A stretch of 64,000 bases of DNA from Limnohabitans sp. 15K (GCF_002778285.1 NZ_NESM01000001.1:576529-640528); one strand, 5' to 3'. Positions 43,311-52,365 are shown, counted from the stretch's first letter. Notes: a model not told the origin generated them from the letters alone. Program-made: numbers and translations.

Positions 43311-45404
43311 ATGACCGACACTTTGAACACAGTGCAGGACGACTTGTCGCCTGCCGAAATCACATCCATCGCCACAGAGTCAACTGCACAGACAGTTTCG
43401 ATCAACTTGGCCACTGAAATCATGGTTGCCGCTGCAGCCGAAATCACCCCAGACACTGCGGCGCAGGCCACACCTGAATTGGCCGAAGAAGTCGAAGCCA
43501 TCGCCGACGTGCCCAACGGTTTCGTTGAGCTGGGCCTGGCCCCTGAGCTGGTGCAAGCCGTGGCCGATTTGGGCTACACCCAGCCCACCGCTGTGCAATT
43601 GCGTACCATTCCTTTGGCTTTGCCCACTGCAGGCGGCTCCAAAGACGGCAAGTCCAATGGTTACACCGACATGATGGTCTCCAGCCAGACCGGCAGCGGT
43701 AAAACCGCCGCTTTCTTGCTGCCCGTGCTGCACACCCTGATCCAGCAAATGGCCGAGCAAGAAGCCGCCGAGCGCGCTGAATTCGACCAAGCTTGTGCCG
43801 ATGCAGTCGCCAAGGGCGAGCCCGCCCCCAAGCGCGCCAAGCGCAAAGACCCCACCAACCCACGCAACTTCAAGGCCCCCGCCCCCGGCGCCCTGATCGT
43901 TTGCCCCACACGTGAATTGGCCCAACAGGTGGCGCAAGACGCCATTGAATTGGTCAAGCACACACGCGGTCTGCGCGTGGCCAACGTGGTCGGCGGCATT
44001 CCTTACCAATTGCAAATTGCCAAGCTGCAAAACGCCAACTTGGTGGTGGCCACACCTGGCCGTTTGCTCGACCTGCAGCGCTCCATGCAAATCAAGCTGG
44101 ACCAAGTGCAGTTTTTGGTGGTGGACGAAGCCGACCGCATGCTCGACCTGGGCTTCTCGGACGACTTGGCCGACATCAACGACATGACCAGCCAGCGTCG
44201 CCAGACCATGATGTTCAGTGCCACGTTTGCCCCGCGCATTCAGCAACTGGCCATGCGCGTGATGCACGACGGTGGTTCTTCGGTCCAGAAAATCCAGATC
44301 GACAACCCCCAAGAAAAGCACAACAACATCAAGCAGGTGCTGTTCTGGGCCGACAACGCTCAACACAAGCGCCAGATGCTTGACCACTGGTTGCGTGACG
44401 CCACGATCGACCAAGCGATCGTATTCTCCAGCACCCAAATCGAGTGCGACGGCTTGGCCGCTGACCTGCAGCAAGACGGCTTCTCGGCTGTGGCCCTGCA
44501 CGGCGCTTTGAGCCAAGGCATGCGCAACCGCCGCCTGATGGCACTGCGCAATGGCCAAGTGCAAATTTTGGTAGCCACCGACGTTGCCGCTCGCGGCATC
44601 GACGTGCCCACCATCACCCACGTCTTCAACTTCGGCTTGCCCATGAAGGCCGAAGACTACACCCACCGCATTGGCCGCACAGGCCGCGCAGGCCGCGATG
44701 GCTTGGCTGTGACCTTTGCTGAGATTCGTGACCGTCGCAAGATTGGTGACATCGAGTCGTACACACGCCAGCCTTTCAAGGCCGAAGTGATTCCTGGCCT
44801 GGAGCCCAAAGTGCGCATGCCCGAAGCCCGCAAGCCCATGGGCCGTGGCGGTGACCGCTTTGGCGGCGAGCGCAACTACGCCAACGCTGGCGGTGGTTTC
44901 CGTGGTGGACGTCCCGCCCCAGGTGGCCGCGACTTTGGTGGCAACCGTGACCGTGACAATGCTGGCGGTGGCTTTGACAACCGCGCCCCGCGTGGCAACT
45001 TCCGCGACGAGCAGCCCCGCTTTGAGCAACGTTCTGAACCCCGTTTCGACCAGCGCAAAGAAGGTGGTCGTTTTGACGCACCCCGAGGCGATAACCGCCA
45101 TGACAACCGTGGTGGCGACCGCTTTGAGCAGCGTGCTGCCCCGGCACATCCTTGGGACAAAGGCGACAGCCGCCCTGCCCCACGTCAAGACGCGCGCCAA
45201 GATGGCCCACGTCAAGGTGGTCGCTGGGAAGACCGTGGCGGTGACAACCGCAACGCTGCCCGTCCTGCCCCACGCGGCGCAGCCGGTGACAAGTTCGCCC
45301 GCGGCCCCAAGCCTTTTGGTGCCGGCAACTTCAAACCCCACGCAGCAGGCGAAGGCCCAGCAAAGCGCGGCGGTACGCGTGTCCTGAAAATCACACGCGG
45401 TTGA
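43311..45404 (+). CDS. DEAD-box ATP-dependent RNA helicase with RGG-rich tail
   Basis: 697 residues from the ATG at 43311. N-terminal acidic extension (1-70), then the helicase core: Q motif GFVELGLAPELVQA..GYTQPTAVQ, Walker A QTGSGKT (Lys131), PTRELAQQ, TPGRLLD, DEAD at 272-275, SAT, ARGID and HRIGRTGRAGRDG. A charged insert (about 150-190, KRAKRKDPTNPRN) interrupts the first RecA domain. From about 510 to the end the protein is a low-complexity Arg/Gly/Asp tail of the kind that binds RNA. RhlE-like; probably ribosome assembly or cold-shock RNA remodelling. Ends 44 nt before a terminator. Confidence 0.93.
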   Translation: MTDTLNTVQDDLSPAEITSIATESTAQTVSINLATEIMVAAAAEITPDTAAQATPELAEEVEAIADVPNGFVELGLAPELVQAVADLGYTQPTAVQLRTIPLALPTAGGSKDGKSNGYTDMMVSSQTGSGKTAAFLLPVLHTLIQQMAEQEAAERAEFDQACADAVAKGEPAPKRAKRKDPTNPRNFKAPAPGALIVCPTRELAQQVAQDAIELVKHTRGLRVANVVGGIPYQLQIAKLQNANLVVATPGRLLDLQRSMQIKLDQVQFLVVDEADRMLDLGFSDDLADINDMTSQRRQTMMFSATFAPRIQQLAMRVMHDGGSSVQKIQIDNPQEKHNNIKQVLFWADNAQHKRQMLDHWLRDATIDQAIVFSSTQIECDGLAADLQQDGFSAVALHGALSQGMRNRRLMALRNGQVQILVATDVAARGIDVPTITHVFNFGLPMKAEDYTHRIGRTGRAGRDGLAVTFAEIRDRRKIGDIESYTRQPFKAEVIPGLEPKVRMPEARKPMGRGGDRFGGERNYANAGGGFRGGRPAPGGRDFGGNRDRDNAGGGFDNRAPRGNFRDEQPRFEQRSEPRFDQRKEGGRFDAPRGDNRHDNRGGDRFEQRAAPAHPWDKGDSRPAPRQDARQDGPRQGGRWEDRGGDNRNAARPAPRGAAGDKFARGPKPFGAGNFKPHAAGEGPAKRGGTRVLKITRG

Positions 45405-45447
45405 TCGTTTTCCTGGGCGCAGCCCAGGACCTCAAGATCCTCTCAAA

Positions 45448-45477
45448 GGTCTTGCCCTCAAAGGCAAGGCCTTTTTT
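45448..45477 (+). terminator. rho-independent terminator after the DEAD-box helicase
   Basis: GGTCTTGCC (45448-45456) pairs with GGCAAGGCC (45463-45471) with one G-T wobble and a 6-nt loop, followed by six T. Confidence 0.88.
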
Positions 45478-45533
45478 CTTGAGCATGAGGGCTTGATGGC
45501 TTGGTCATTTTGAATGCAGTCGTTTTGACTGCG

Positions 45534-45574
45534 CCAAAAAAAACCGCCCTGGGCGCAAACCCGGGCGGTTTTTT
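45534..45574. terminator. bidirectional terminator, serving the rplS operon
   Basis: ACCGCCC..GGG and CCC..GGGCGGT form a long stem (about 45543-45569) with one bulged T, flanked by an A-run on the left and a T-run on the right. Read on the minus strand it ends the rpsP-rimM-trmD-rplS transcript 19 nt after rplS; on the plus strand it backs up the helicase terminator. Confidence 0.88.
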
Positions 45575-45592
45575 CGTATGGCCGAAAAGGCT

Positions 45593-45976
45593 TTACGCTT
45601 TGACAGCAAGTGCTGCTTTGCGCTGTGGCAACTTTTCTTTGATACGTGCCGACTTGCCGCTGCGGTCACGCAGGTAGTACAGCTTGGCGCGGCGGACATC
45701 ACCGCGACGCTTGACTTCGATGCTCGCGATCACAGGGCTGTAGGTTTGGAACGTACGTTCCACGCCTTCGCCACTGGAGACCTTGCGCACGGTGAAGCCG
45801 CTGTTCAGGCCGCGGTTACGCTTGGCGATCACAACACCTTCGTAAGCTTGGACACGCTTGCGCGCACCTTCCACCACGTTGACGCTGACGATCACGGTGT
45901 CGCCGGGGGCAAATTCAGGAATCACTTTACCCAAACGGGCAATTTCTTCCTGTTCAAGAGTTTGAATCAAATTCAT
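45593..45976 (-). CDS. rplS: 50S ribosomal protein L19
   Basis: 127 residues, family length. Characteristic text: [102 protein letters not shown]. It sits at the 30S-50S interface. GGAG precedes the ATG. It is the last gene of the operon, 165 nt after trmD, a larger gap than the others that may contain its own promoter or a processing site. Confidence 0.98.
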   Translation of the reverse strand: MNLIQTLEQEEIARLGKVIPEFAPGDTVIVSVNVVEGARKRVQAYEGVVIAKRNRGLNSGFTVRKVSSGEGVERTFQTYSPVIASIEVKRRGDVRRAKLYYLRDRSGKSARIKEKLPQRKAALAVKA

Positions 45977-46141
45977 TTTTTGAACTCCGTCCGATCATGC
46001 CTCGCTACACAAGGGGCGTTCTGTGCTGTAAAGGCCATGTATAAGCATGACTGAGCCAGATCGCGGCGGGTAGAGGATCGAAAAGCCTTTAATTATAACT
46101 TTTTCAAGCCCTGCTGCGAGAACTTGAAAGACCGAACAGAT

Positions 46142-46891
46142 TTACTGCTCTTTGAGAAAGATTTCGTCTTGGCGACTGAGCTGCCCCGCCACTCGGGCGT
46201 GATCGATCAGTTCTGGTCGGTGCAAGGCCGTCAGGCGAAGGCTTTGCTCACGCCGCCAGCGCTCGATGTGGGCATGGTGCCCAGACATCAATTCAGGGGG
46301 TACGGCGTGGCCTTGCCAAACTTCGGGACGGGTGTAGTGCGGGCTGTCCAACAAACCATCCAACGCAGGGTTGAAACTGTCCAGTTGGTGGCTGCCTTCG
46401 TCGTTCAACACCCCCGGCTGCAAACGGGCCACCGCGTCCAGCAAAGCCATGGCGGCGATTTCACCGCCCGACAGCACAAAGTCGCCCAGGCTGATTTGCT
46501 GGTCGACATGTTGATCGATGAAGCGCTGGTCCACGCCTTCGTAGCGGCCGCACAGCAGCACAGCGCCCGCGCTGCCCGACCATTGCGCCACAGCCGTGTG
46601 GTTCAGCGTCCGCCCAATCGGTGAAAACAACACCAAGGGTGCAGGCACTTCCTCTTGACGCTCTGCGCGAATAGCGCTGAGGCACTTGAACAAGGGCTCG
46701 GCCAACATCACCATACCTGGGCCACCGCCAAACGAGCGGTCGTCCACACGGCGGTAATTGCCTTCGGCATGGTCGCGGGGATTCCACAAACTCACATCCA
46801 CCAAGCCGCTTTCATACGCGCGACGTGTGATGCCGCTGGTCAGTAGCGGTGCAAACAACTCAGGGAACAGGGTGATGATGTCAAAGCGCAT
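46142..46891 (-). CDS. trmD: tRNA (guanine37-N1)-methyltransferase
   Basis: 249 residues. SPOUT-fold trefoil-knot enzyme: MRFDIITLFPELF, SFGGGPGMVMLAEPL, LFSPIGRTLNH, LLCGRYEGVDQRFI and ISLGDFVLSGGEIAAM are the SAM-binding knot; RPEVWQGHAVPPELMSGHHAHIERWR is the tRNA-binding C-domain. It adds m1G37 next to the anticodon and prevents +1 slippage. 29 nt downstream of rimM in the rpsP operon. Confidence 0.97.
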   Translation of the reverse strand: MRFDIITLFPELFAPLLTSGITRRAYESGLVDVSLWNPRDHAEGNYRRVDDRSFGGGPGMVMLAEPLFKCLSAIRAERQEEVPAPLVLFSPIGRTLNHTAVAQWSGSAGAVLLCGRYEGVDQRFIDQHVDQQISLGDFVLSGGEIAAMALLDAVARLQPGVLNDEGSHQLDSFNPALDGLLDSPHYTRPEVWQGHAVPPELMSGHHAHIERWRREQSLRLTALHRPELIDHARVAGQLSRQDEIFLKEQ

Positions 46892-46920
46892 GGATGGCCC
46901 TCCACGGCCGAGGCAGCGAT

Positions 46921-47538
46921 TCAGTAATCGGGCTGCCAGTCAACGGTGATGCGTTTACCAGGCAGGTCAACACCGTCCACAAACGCGCTGACAAAGGGAA
47001 TCATGCGCTCAACGGTTTTACCGCCTTCGACTTCTGCAGCCGCCTCGATCACAAGCACCGTTTGTGGGCCCGTAGACATGAGGTCACGAACTTGTCCCAA
47101 GTCGAGACCCTCTCGGTTGACCACCTGCAAGCCCAGCAAGTCAACCCAGTAATACTCGCCATCGGCCGCTGCAGGAAAACTGGAGCGGGGGATAAAAATG
47201 CGTGCGCCTCGCAAAGACTCTGCGGCATTGCGGTCGTCCATGCCGTGAGCGCAGGCCACCACCGTATCGGAATGGTTTTTGACTTCTTTGACAGTGAGCA
47301 ACAAGGGCTCGGTCCAAACAGCCTGAACTGCTGCAACTGCATCAGCCTCTGTTGGGCGTTTGGGTTTCATTGGCCGATCTGGCGGCAACAAAAACCATTG
47401 CTTGGAAGAAAAAAGCGCCTCGGGCGAGGCGCTGTGGGGCAAGACCTTGAACCAGCCTTTGATGCCCCAAGCATCGGTGATGCGCCCGATTTCGATGGCG
47501 TCGACCGGCAAAGCGGCAGTGTCCAAAGAAGGGCGCAT
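46921..47538 (-). CDS. rimM: ribosome maturation factor RimM
   Basis: 205 residues. N-terminal RimM barrel (VDAIEIGRITDAWGIKGWFKVLPHS) with an insertion carrying ALFSSKQWFLLPP, then the PRC-barrel half: EYYWVDLLGLQVVNREGLDLGQV and IPFVSAFVDGVDLPGKRITVDWQ at the end. Works with S19 during 30S head assembly. It lies 16 nt after rpsP and 29 nt before trmD, the standard order. Confidence 0.96.
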   Translation of the reverse strand: MRPSLDTAALPVDAIEIGRITDAWGIKGWFKVLPHSASPEALFSSKQWFLLPPDRPMKPKRPTEADAVAAVQAVWTEPLLLTVKEVKNHSDTVVACAHGMDDRNAAESLRGARIFIPRSSFPAAADGEYYWVDLLGLQVVNREGLDLGQVRDLMSTGPQTVLVIEAAAEVEGGKTVERMIPFVSAFVDGVDLPGKRITVDWQPDY

Positions 47539-47554
47539 GACCTTTGGGGGCCGA

Positions 47555-47806
47555 TCAGGCTGCGGCTTTGCCGGCTTGACGGATCAGGCGTTCCACGGTG
47601 GGAGAAGCTTGGGCGCCAACGCTTTTCCAGTAGGTCAAACGGTCTTGTGCAATGCGCAAGCCCTCTTCGCCACCTTTGGCTGTGGGGTTGTAGAAACCGA
47701 TGCGCTCGAGGAAGCGACCATCACGACGCACGCGCTTGTCGGCAACGACGATGTTGAAAAAAGGACGTGCTTTAGAGCCGCCGCGGTTCAGACGAATAAC
47801 AACCAT
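47555..47806 (-). CDS. rpsP: 30S ribosomal protein S16
   Basis: 83 residues: [41 protein letters not shown], then [22 protein letters not shown], all typical of bS16. AAGGA lies 7 nt before the ATG. First gene of the rpsP-rimM-trmD-rplS operon, transcribed leftwards from a leader of about 110 nt. Confidence 0.98.
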   Translation of the reverse strand: MVVIRLNRGGSKARPFFNIVVADKRVRRDGRFLERIGFYNPTAKGGEEGLRIAQDRLTYWKSVGAQASPTVERLIRQAGKAAA

Positions 47807-47930
47807 GATTTATCCTTGGGTGGTTGGGTCTCTCCGGAACAAATGCCGGGAAACCCGTTTTCTTTCAGCGTTTGAGACACGCAACTGGCCACCCGGCCAG
47901 TGACACACTGAAAAGCCCACCATTATACAA
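47807..47930 (-). promoter_or_regulatory. rpsP operon promoter and structured leader
   Basis: On the minus strand a perfect -10 hexamer TATAAT lies at 47927-47922; the -35 is weak. The leader to rpsP contains a perfect hairpin ACTGGCC/GGCCAGT with an ACCC loop on the plus strand (47884-47901) and a smaller CGGG/CCCG stem. Ribosomal operon leaders are often regulatory; here this is inferred from structure only. Confidence 0.5.
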
Positions 47931-47943
47931 CGGGAGCCTTGCC

Positions 47944-48465
47944 TTGCCTCTGATCCGACCCAGCCGCGACGAAGACGTCGCAGCCATCACTGCCATTTAC
48001 CGCCACCACGTACTCACGGGCACCGGCACCTTCGAGATCGATCCACCCACCGAGACCGACATGGCCAGCCGCCGGGCCGATGTCCTTTCAAAGGGCTTGC
48101 CCTATCTCGTGGTCGAAGACCAAGGCCGCGTGGTGGGTTTTGCCTATTGCAACTGGTTCAAGCCCAGGCCAGCTTACCGTTTTTCTGCGGAAGATTCGAT
48201 TTACATGGCCCCAGACGTTCACCGCAAAGGCATGGGCCGCGCCTTGCTGGCCGAGTTGTGCGCCAAAGCCGAACAAGCGGGGGTGCGCAAGTTCCTGGCT
48301 GTCATCGGCGATTCGGGCAATACGGGCTCGATTGGCGTCCACACATCACTGGGCTTTAGCCATCTAGGCTTGCTCAAATCCTGCGGTTGGAAGTTTGACC
48401 GCTGGCTCGATGTGGTGATGATGGAAAAGCCTTTGGGTGCCGGTGACAGCACCGCTCCGCAATAA
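47944..48465 (+). CDS. GNAT-family acetyltransferase (phosphinothricin acetyltransferase-like)
   Basis: 173 residues if translation starts at the TTG 47944, which has GGGAG 7 nt upstream and gives the natural N-terminus MPLIRPSRDEDVAAITAIYRHHV; upstream in-frame codons overlap the rpsP leader and look non-coding. Motifs: GTGTFEIDPPTETDM, YCNWFKPRPAYRFSAEDSIYM and the acetyl-CoA loop HRKGMGRALL. The Pat group acetylates phosphinothricin or methionine sulfoximine, and in most bacteria unknown amines. The gene is 8 nt from the TM2 gene and probably co-transcribed with it. Confidence 0.88.
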   Translation: MPLIRPSRDEDVAAITAIYRHHVLTGTGTFEIDPPTETDMASRRADVLSKGLPYLVVEDQGRVVGFAYCNWFKPRPAYRFSAEDSIYMAPDVHRKGMGRALLAELCAKAEQAGVRKFLAVIGDSGNTGSIGVHTSLGFSHLGLLKSCGWKFDRWLDVVMMEKPLGAGDSTAPQ

Positions 48466-48473
48466 TCAGCGTC

Positions 48474-48920
48474 ATGAAAAACAAAACAATTGCAACTTGG
48501 TTGACTTTTTGGACAGGCCCTTTGGGCCTGCACCGCTTTTACCTTTACGGGTTTTCAGACACGCTGGGCTGGTTGCTGCCCATCCCCACTGCACTGGGTT
48601 TTTATGGGCTGGAGCGTGTCCAACAGTTTGGCCAAGACGACACGCTCAGCTGGTTGCTGATCCCTTTGCTGGGATTCACCATCGCGGGCTGCGCCCTGAA
48701 CGCCATTGTTTACGGCCTGAGTGCCATTGAAAAATGGAATGCCAAATTCAACCCCCAGAGCGAAGATCTCAACCCAGCAGGCCGCACCAATTGGGGCACG
48801 GTCATTGGCATTGCCAACGCTTTATTGCTGGGCACCACCGTGTTGATGGCCAGCTTGGTCTTCAGCTTCCAGCGCTACTTTGAGTACCAGATCGAAGCGG
48901 CCCGCTTGATCAGCCAGTAA
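48474..48920 (+). CDS. TM2-domain membrane protein
   Basis: 148 residues with about four membrane segments. The N-terminus KNKTIATWLTFWTGPLGLHRFYLYGF follows the TM2 pattern: a hydrophobic helix, then GxxGxHRFYLG. The middle is a short cytoplasmic linker (EKWNAKFNPQSEDLNPAGRTN) before the last hydrophobic pair. Function of TM2 proteins in bacteria is unknown. 8 nt downstream of the GNAT gene and convergent with folK. Confidence 0.75.
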   Translation: MKNKTIATWLTFWTGPLGLHRFYLYGFSDTLGWLLPIPTALGFYGLERVQQFGQDDTLSWLLIPLLGFTIAGCALNAIVYGLSAIEKWNAKFNPQSEDLNPAGRTNWGTVIGIANALLLGTTVLMASLVFSFQRYFEYQIEAARLISQ

Positions 48921-48933
48921 AGCCTGCAACGGA

Positions 48934-49434
48934 TCAGGCAAGGCCTGATGGATCCTCTGGCAAGCGTTCAATGCCCTGTCCCGCCACACGCATCAAGTCT
49001 TCAGGGTTGACGCGCTCTGGCCACACATCGGCCAGGGGAAAGAGGACAAATGCTCTGTCCCGCCAGCGCGGATGGGGCAAGTTCAGCCGCGGGCTTTGCA
49101 CATGGGCTTCGCCATAAAAAAGCAAATCCAAATCCAAAGTGCGCGGGGCATTGACATAGGGACGCAAACGCCCCGCTTGATTCTCAATAGCCTGTAAAGC
49201 ATCCAGCAAATCGGGGGCGGTCAAGCCCGTATCGATGCGGGCCACGGCATTGAAAAAATCCGGCCCCTGTGCCTCATGCGGCGCTGTCCGGTAAATCTTC
49301 GAGCGGGCCATGCGCTGGGTGCTGGACAACAGGGCCAAGGCATCAAAGGCGTGCAGCACCGTCTGCTGAGCATCGCCCAAATTGGCCCCAATGGCCACGT
49401 AAGCGGTCACGCTCTGGCGCGCTGACTCGGCCAT
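48934..49434 (-). CDS. folK: 6-hydroxymethyl-7,8-dihydropterin pyrophosphokinase
   Basis: 166 residues. YVAIGANLGD at the N-terminus, YRTAPHEAQGPDFFNAVARIDT, and the metal-binding APRTLDLDLLFYG with LPHPRWRDRAFVLFPLADV. The loop before TLDLDLL, usually RxxRWGPR, reads RPYVNAPR here, so the ATP-side loop is altered but both aspartates remain. It makes the pyrophosphorylated pterin used by FolP for folate synthesis. It follows pcnB on the minus strand with a 20-nt gap. Confidence 0.92.
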   Translation of the reverse strand: MAESARQSVTAYVAIGANLGDAQQTVLHAFDALALLSSTQRMARSKIYRTAPHEAQGPDFFNAVARIDTGLTAPDLLDALQAIENQAGRLRPYVNAPRTLDLDLLFYGEAHVQSPRLNLPHPRWRDRAFVLFPLADVWPERVNPEDLMRVAGQGIERLPEDPSGLA

Positions 49435-49454
49435 GGGCTAGATTCAGGGCCGAT

Positions 49455-51017
49455 TCAGGCCGCGCCGCCCGCGTCCACAGCCCCATCGCCACCCTCACCG
49501 GGTTTACGACGGCGGCGGCGGCGTTTTTTGGGCGCACCCGACTCAGCGTTTTCCGCATCTGAGGCAGACGGGTTTGCGTCAAGTGCTGCAGGCGCAGGCG
49601 CGCCCTCTGGGCGGGGTGCTCGGCGCACGCGCGGCTTGGCCGCTTGTGAAACCTGTTGCTCTGCCTTGGCGGCCTGTACCAAATCTTCGCGCTCTGCATC
49701 ACTGGCCATGCTGAATTCTTGCCACCAATCAGCCAGGCGAATGTCCACCTCTTCGATGTCAGCACGCAGTCGCAAAAAGTCGAAGCCCGCACGAAAGCGT
49801 GGCTGCTCGACCAAGCCAAACGGCGTGCTGCCCACGCGCTTTTCAAAGCGCGGCTGCATCATCCAGATCTCACGCATGTCAGCCGCCAGTTTGCCGCGCC
49901 CGGACACATCGCCGATGCGCGCATCAAACACCTCGTCGATCGCGTCTTGCAGGGCCGGGTGAGCGTGCTCTTTGCGCGCCAAGCGCTTGGCCCAACCTTC
50001 GCGCACATCGGCCCACAACACACAGGCGAGCAAAAAGCTGGGCGCCACGGGCTTGCCTTCGCCCACGCGGCGATCGGTGTCGGCCAACGCCACTTGTACA
50101 AAAGCGCTGTCTGCGCGCTCCACCACGACATCAAGCAAAGGATAAATGCCCGTGGCCAAGCCCAAGTGCTTCAGCTGAGCAATGGACGCCAGAGAGTGCC
50201 CGGTTTGCAAGAGCTTGAGCATTTCATCAAACAAGCGGCTTTGCGGCACGTCGGCCAGCAAAGTGGCCGACTGCGTCAGGGGTTTGGCGGTTTTGGCCTC
50301 CAGCTTGAAACCCAGCGGGCTGAGCTTGGCGGCAAAACGCACGGCGCGGATGATGCGCACCGGGTCTTCGCGGTAACGCGCCACAGGGTCGCCAATCATG
50401 CGCAACACGCGCTTTTTGGAATCCTGAATGCCGCCGTGGTAGTCCACCACGATCTGAGATGCAGGGTCGTAATACAGGGCGTTGACGGTGAAATCACGCC
50501 GCGTCGCGTCTTCGTCTTGCGGACCCCAGACGTTGTCGCGCAGCACACGGCCCGAAGAATCGACCGCATGCTGCATGCCTTCGAGTTGGCGCTTGCTGGT
50601 GCGCTCATTGCCTTTGACTTGCTCAGCCGCCGCATTGTCTAAATGAGCGCGGAAAGTCGAGACCTCGATCACCTCATTGTCACGCCCACGGCCATACACC
50701 ACATGCACGATGCGAAAGCGCCGACCGATGATGAACGCCCGGCGAAACAGCCCTTTGACCTGCTCAGGTGTGGCATCGGTCGCGACATCAAAATCTTTGG
50801 GGCGCAGGCCCAACAACAGGTCGCGCACCGCGCCGCCCACGATGTAGGCCTCAAACCCAGCTTGCTGCAAAGTGGAGGTCACATGAATGGCACGCTCGTC
50901 AACCAGGTTCGGGTCGATGCCGTGCACGGATGCCGGGACCTCTGTGCGTCGGCCAAAGTGGGGTTTGTTGCTTTTGGGGGTTTTGCCCATCAGCTTGTCG
51001 ATGAATTGTTTGATCAT
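49455..51017 (-). CDS. pcnB: poly(A) polymerase I
   Basis: 520 residues. Nucleotidyltransferase head: YIVGGAVRDLLLGLRPKDFDVATDA with the two metal Asp, then RRFRIVHVVYG, RRDFTVNALYYD and RIIRAVRFAAKL. PcnB is told from CCA-adding enzymes by length, the N-terminal extension (MGKTPKSNKPHFGRR) and the basic, Ala/Pro-rich C-terminal tail (about 450-515, PKKRRRRRRKPGEGG), which probably binds RNA. It adds 3' poly(A) that speeds RNA decay. Its start overlaps the HAD hydrolase stop (ATGA). Confidence 0.95.
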   Translation of the reverse strand: MIKQFIDKLMGKTPKSNKPHFGRRTEVPASVHGIDPNLVDERAIHVTSTLQQAGFEAYIVGGAVRDLLLGLRPKDFDVATDATPEQVKGLFRRAFIIGRRFRIVHVVYGRGRDNEVIEVSTFRAHLDNAAAEQVKGNERTSKRQLEGMQHAVDSSGRVLRDNVWGPQDEDATRRDFTVNALYYDPASQIVVDYHGGIQDSKKRVLRMIGDPVARYREDPVRIIRAVRFAAKLSPLGFKLEAKTAKPLTQSATLLADVPQSRLFDEMLKLLQTGHSLASIAQLKHLGLATGIYPLLDVVVERADSAFVQVALADTDRRVGEGKPVAPSFLLACVLWADVREGWAKRLARKEHAHPALQDAIDEVFDARIGDVSGRGKLAADMREIWMMQPRFEKRVGSTPFGLVEQPRFRAGFDFLRLRADIEEVDIRLADWWQEFSMASDAEREDLVQAAKAEQQVSQAAKPRVRRAPRPEGAPAPAALDANPSASDAENAESGAPKKRRRRRRKPGEGGDGAVDAGGAA

Positions 51018-51682
51018 TCTTGAAAAAGTTCGAGGATGCGCCAGCCACGGTCTGTGGCCAGTTGACGCAACCGAGCGTCAGGGTTCGTTGCCACCGGATG
51101 GTGGGCTTTTTCCAAAAGTGGCAAGTCATTCATGGAGTCGGTATAAAAAGTAACCTCCACGTCTGACCAGTCCAGACCTTGCTGGGCCAGCCACTGGGCC
51201 ACCCGGGTCACTTTGCCGTCACGAAATGAGGGAGTGCCCCGGATCTCGCCCGTGATCCAGCCATTGACATCGCGCTCGAGGTCCACCGCAATCAACTCAC
51301 TCACACCAAAGGCTTGGGCAATCGGGCGGGTGACAAATTCGTTGGTGGCGGTCACGATCATGACCGTATCACCTGCTTGCTGATGCGATCGTACCAGCGC
51401 CAGCGCCTCGGGCGTGATGCGGGGCCGGATCACTTCGTCCATGTAACGGGCGTGGGCGTGGGCGGATTCTGTGGCACCGCGTTCGCGAGCAGCGCGAGTG
51501 GCAAAGCGGACGTAATCGTGAATGTCCAGCGTTCCGGCCTGGTAATGTGCATAAAACTCGTCGTTTCGCTGACTGAACACAACCGGGTCGTTCCAGCCTA
51601 AATCGGTGGTGAACACCCCCCAGCTGTGGTCGGAGTCCAGAGGCAGCAAAGTGTGGTCCAGGTCAAACAGCGCGAGTTTCAT
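51014..51682 (-). CDS. HAD-superfamily IB phosphatase (SerB-like)
   Basis: 222 residues. Motif I LFDLDHTLLPLDSDHSWG contains the DxDxT nucleophile, motif II is VTATNEFVTRPIA, and motif IV is FYTDSMNDLPLLEKA. A helical cap separates I and II. The IB subfamily includes phosphoserine phosphatase and histidinol-phosphate phosphatase; HisN-like or other small phosphoesters are possible substrates. Overlaps hda upstream and pcnB downstream by 4 nt each, so it is translated within a tightly coupled chain. Confidence 0.9.
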   Translation of the reverse strand: MKLALFDLDHTLLPLDSDHSWGVFTTDLGWNDPVVFSQRNDEFYAHYQAGTLDIHDYVRFATRAARERGATESAHAHARYMDEVIRPRITPEALALVRSHQQAGDTVMIVTATNEFVTRPIAQAFGVSELIAVDLERDVNGWITGEIRGTPSFRDGKVTRVAQWLAQQGLDWSDVEVTFYTDSMNDLPLLEKAHHPVATNPDARLRQLATDRGWRILELFQE

Positions 51683-52365
51683 TCGTTCTCCATCATGGAA
51701 CGCACCAAGGGAATGGTCAGGGCACGTTGCGTTTGCAAAGCGTATTGGTCCAAGTGGTCAAGCAACTGCATCAAACTGCCCAAATCCCGTGAAAACCGGT
51801 TGAGCATATAAGACATGACTTCGTCGCTCAAAAACAAGCCTCGCGCGTCGGCTTCTTGGCGCAAAACGGATCGGCGTTGGGGTTCATCCAAGACTTGCAG
51901 GGCGTCAATATGACCCCAACCCAAGCGGCTGCGCAAATCGTCACGCAACTTCAAATCGGCGGGGGGCAAAGCACCCGCCGCCAAAACCCAGCGGGGGCTA
52001 CCGATGCGAGGCGTCAGCGCATTCACGAACCAATTGAAAGCCGTGTGCTGCTGCTCTAAGTTGTACAGATGAACGTCGTCCATCAGCACGGCCGCCCAGT
52101 CGTCCTTGAACTCCGGCGGATCCATGGTGTGGGCATCCAGCCAGCCCACTTGGGCTCCCTGGTCTTTGAGGGCCTGGTGTACCGCATGCAACAAATGGGT
52201 TTTGCCCGAACCGCTTTCGCCCCACAAATAGGTTGGCACCGGCGATCGGCTGCTGGAGGCGGTCCACAAACGAAGATGGCTGAGCGCCGCTTCGTTTGGA
52301 CCGGCAAAGAAATTGTCCAGCGTGGGACTGGAGGCCAAGCCGATGTCCAAAGCCAGTTGCTTCAT
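51679..52365 (-). CDS. hda: DnaA regulatory inactivator Hda
   Basis: 228 residues, an AAA+ protein homologous to the DnaA ATPase domain. [22 protein letters not shown] includes the N-terminal clamp-binding QLxLxx-type motif (QLALDI), Walker A WGESGSGKTHLL, Walker B AVLMDDVHLY, and the sensor-2 region. Hda with the beta clamp stimulates ATP hydrolysis by DnaA after replication starts. Translationally coupled on both sides. Confidence 0.93.
   Translation of the reverse strand: MKQLALDIGLASSPTLDNFFAGPNEAALSHLRLWTASSSRSPVPTYLWGESGSGKTHLLHAVHQALKDQGAQVGWLDAHTMDPPEFKDDWAAVLMDDVHLYNLEQQHTAFNWFVNALTPRIGSPRWVLAAGALPPADLKLRDDLRSRLGWGHIDALQVLDEPQRRSVLRQEADARGLFLSDEVMSYMLNRFSRDLGSLMQLLDHLDQYALQTQRALTIPLVRSMMENE

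Noticed and set aside
43380..45341. Long antisense open frame (over 650 codons) opposite the DEAD-box helicase
   Set aside because: Composition effect: GC-rich codons leave the complementary frame open. The translation has no domain signature and the plus strand holds every helicase motif.
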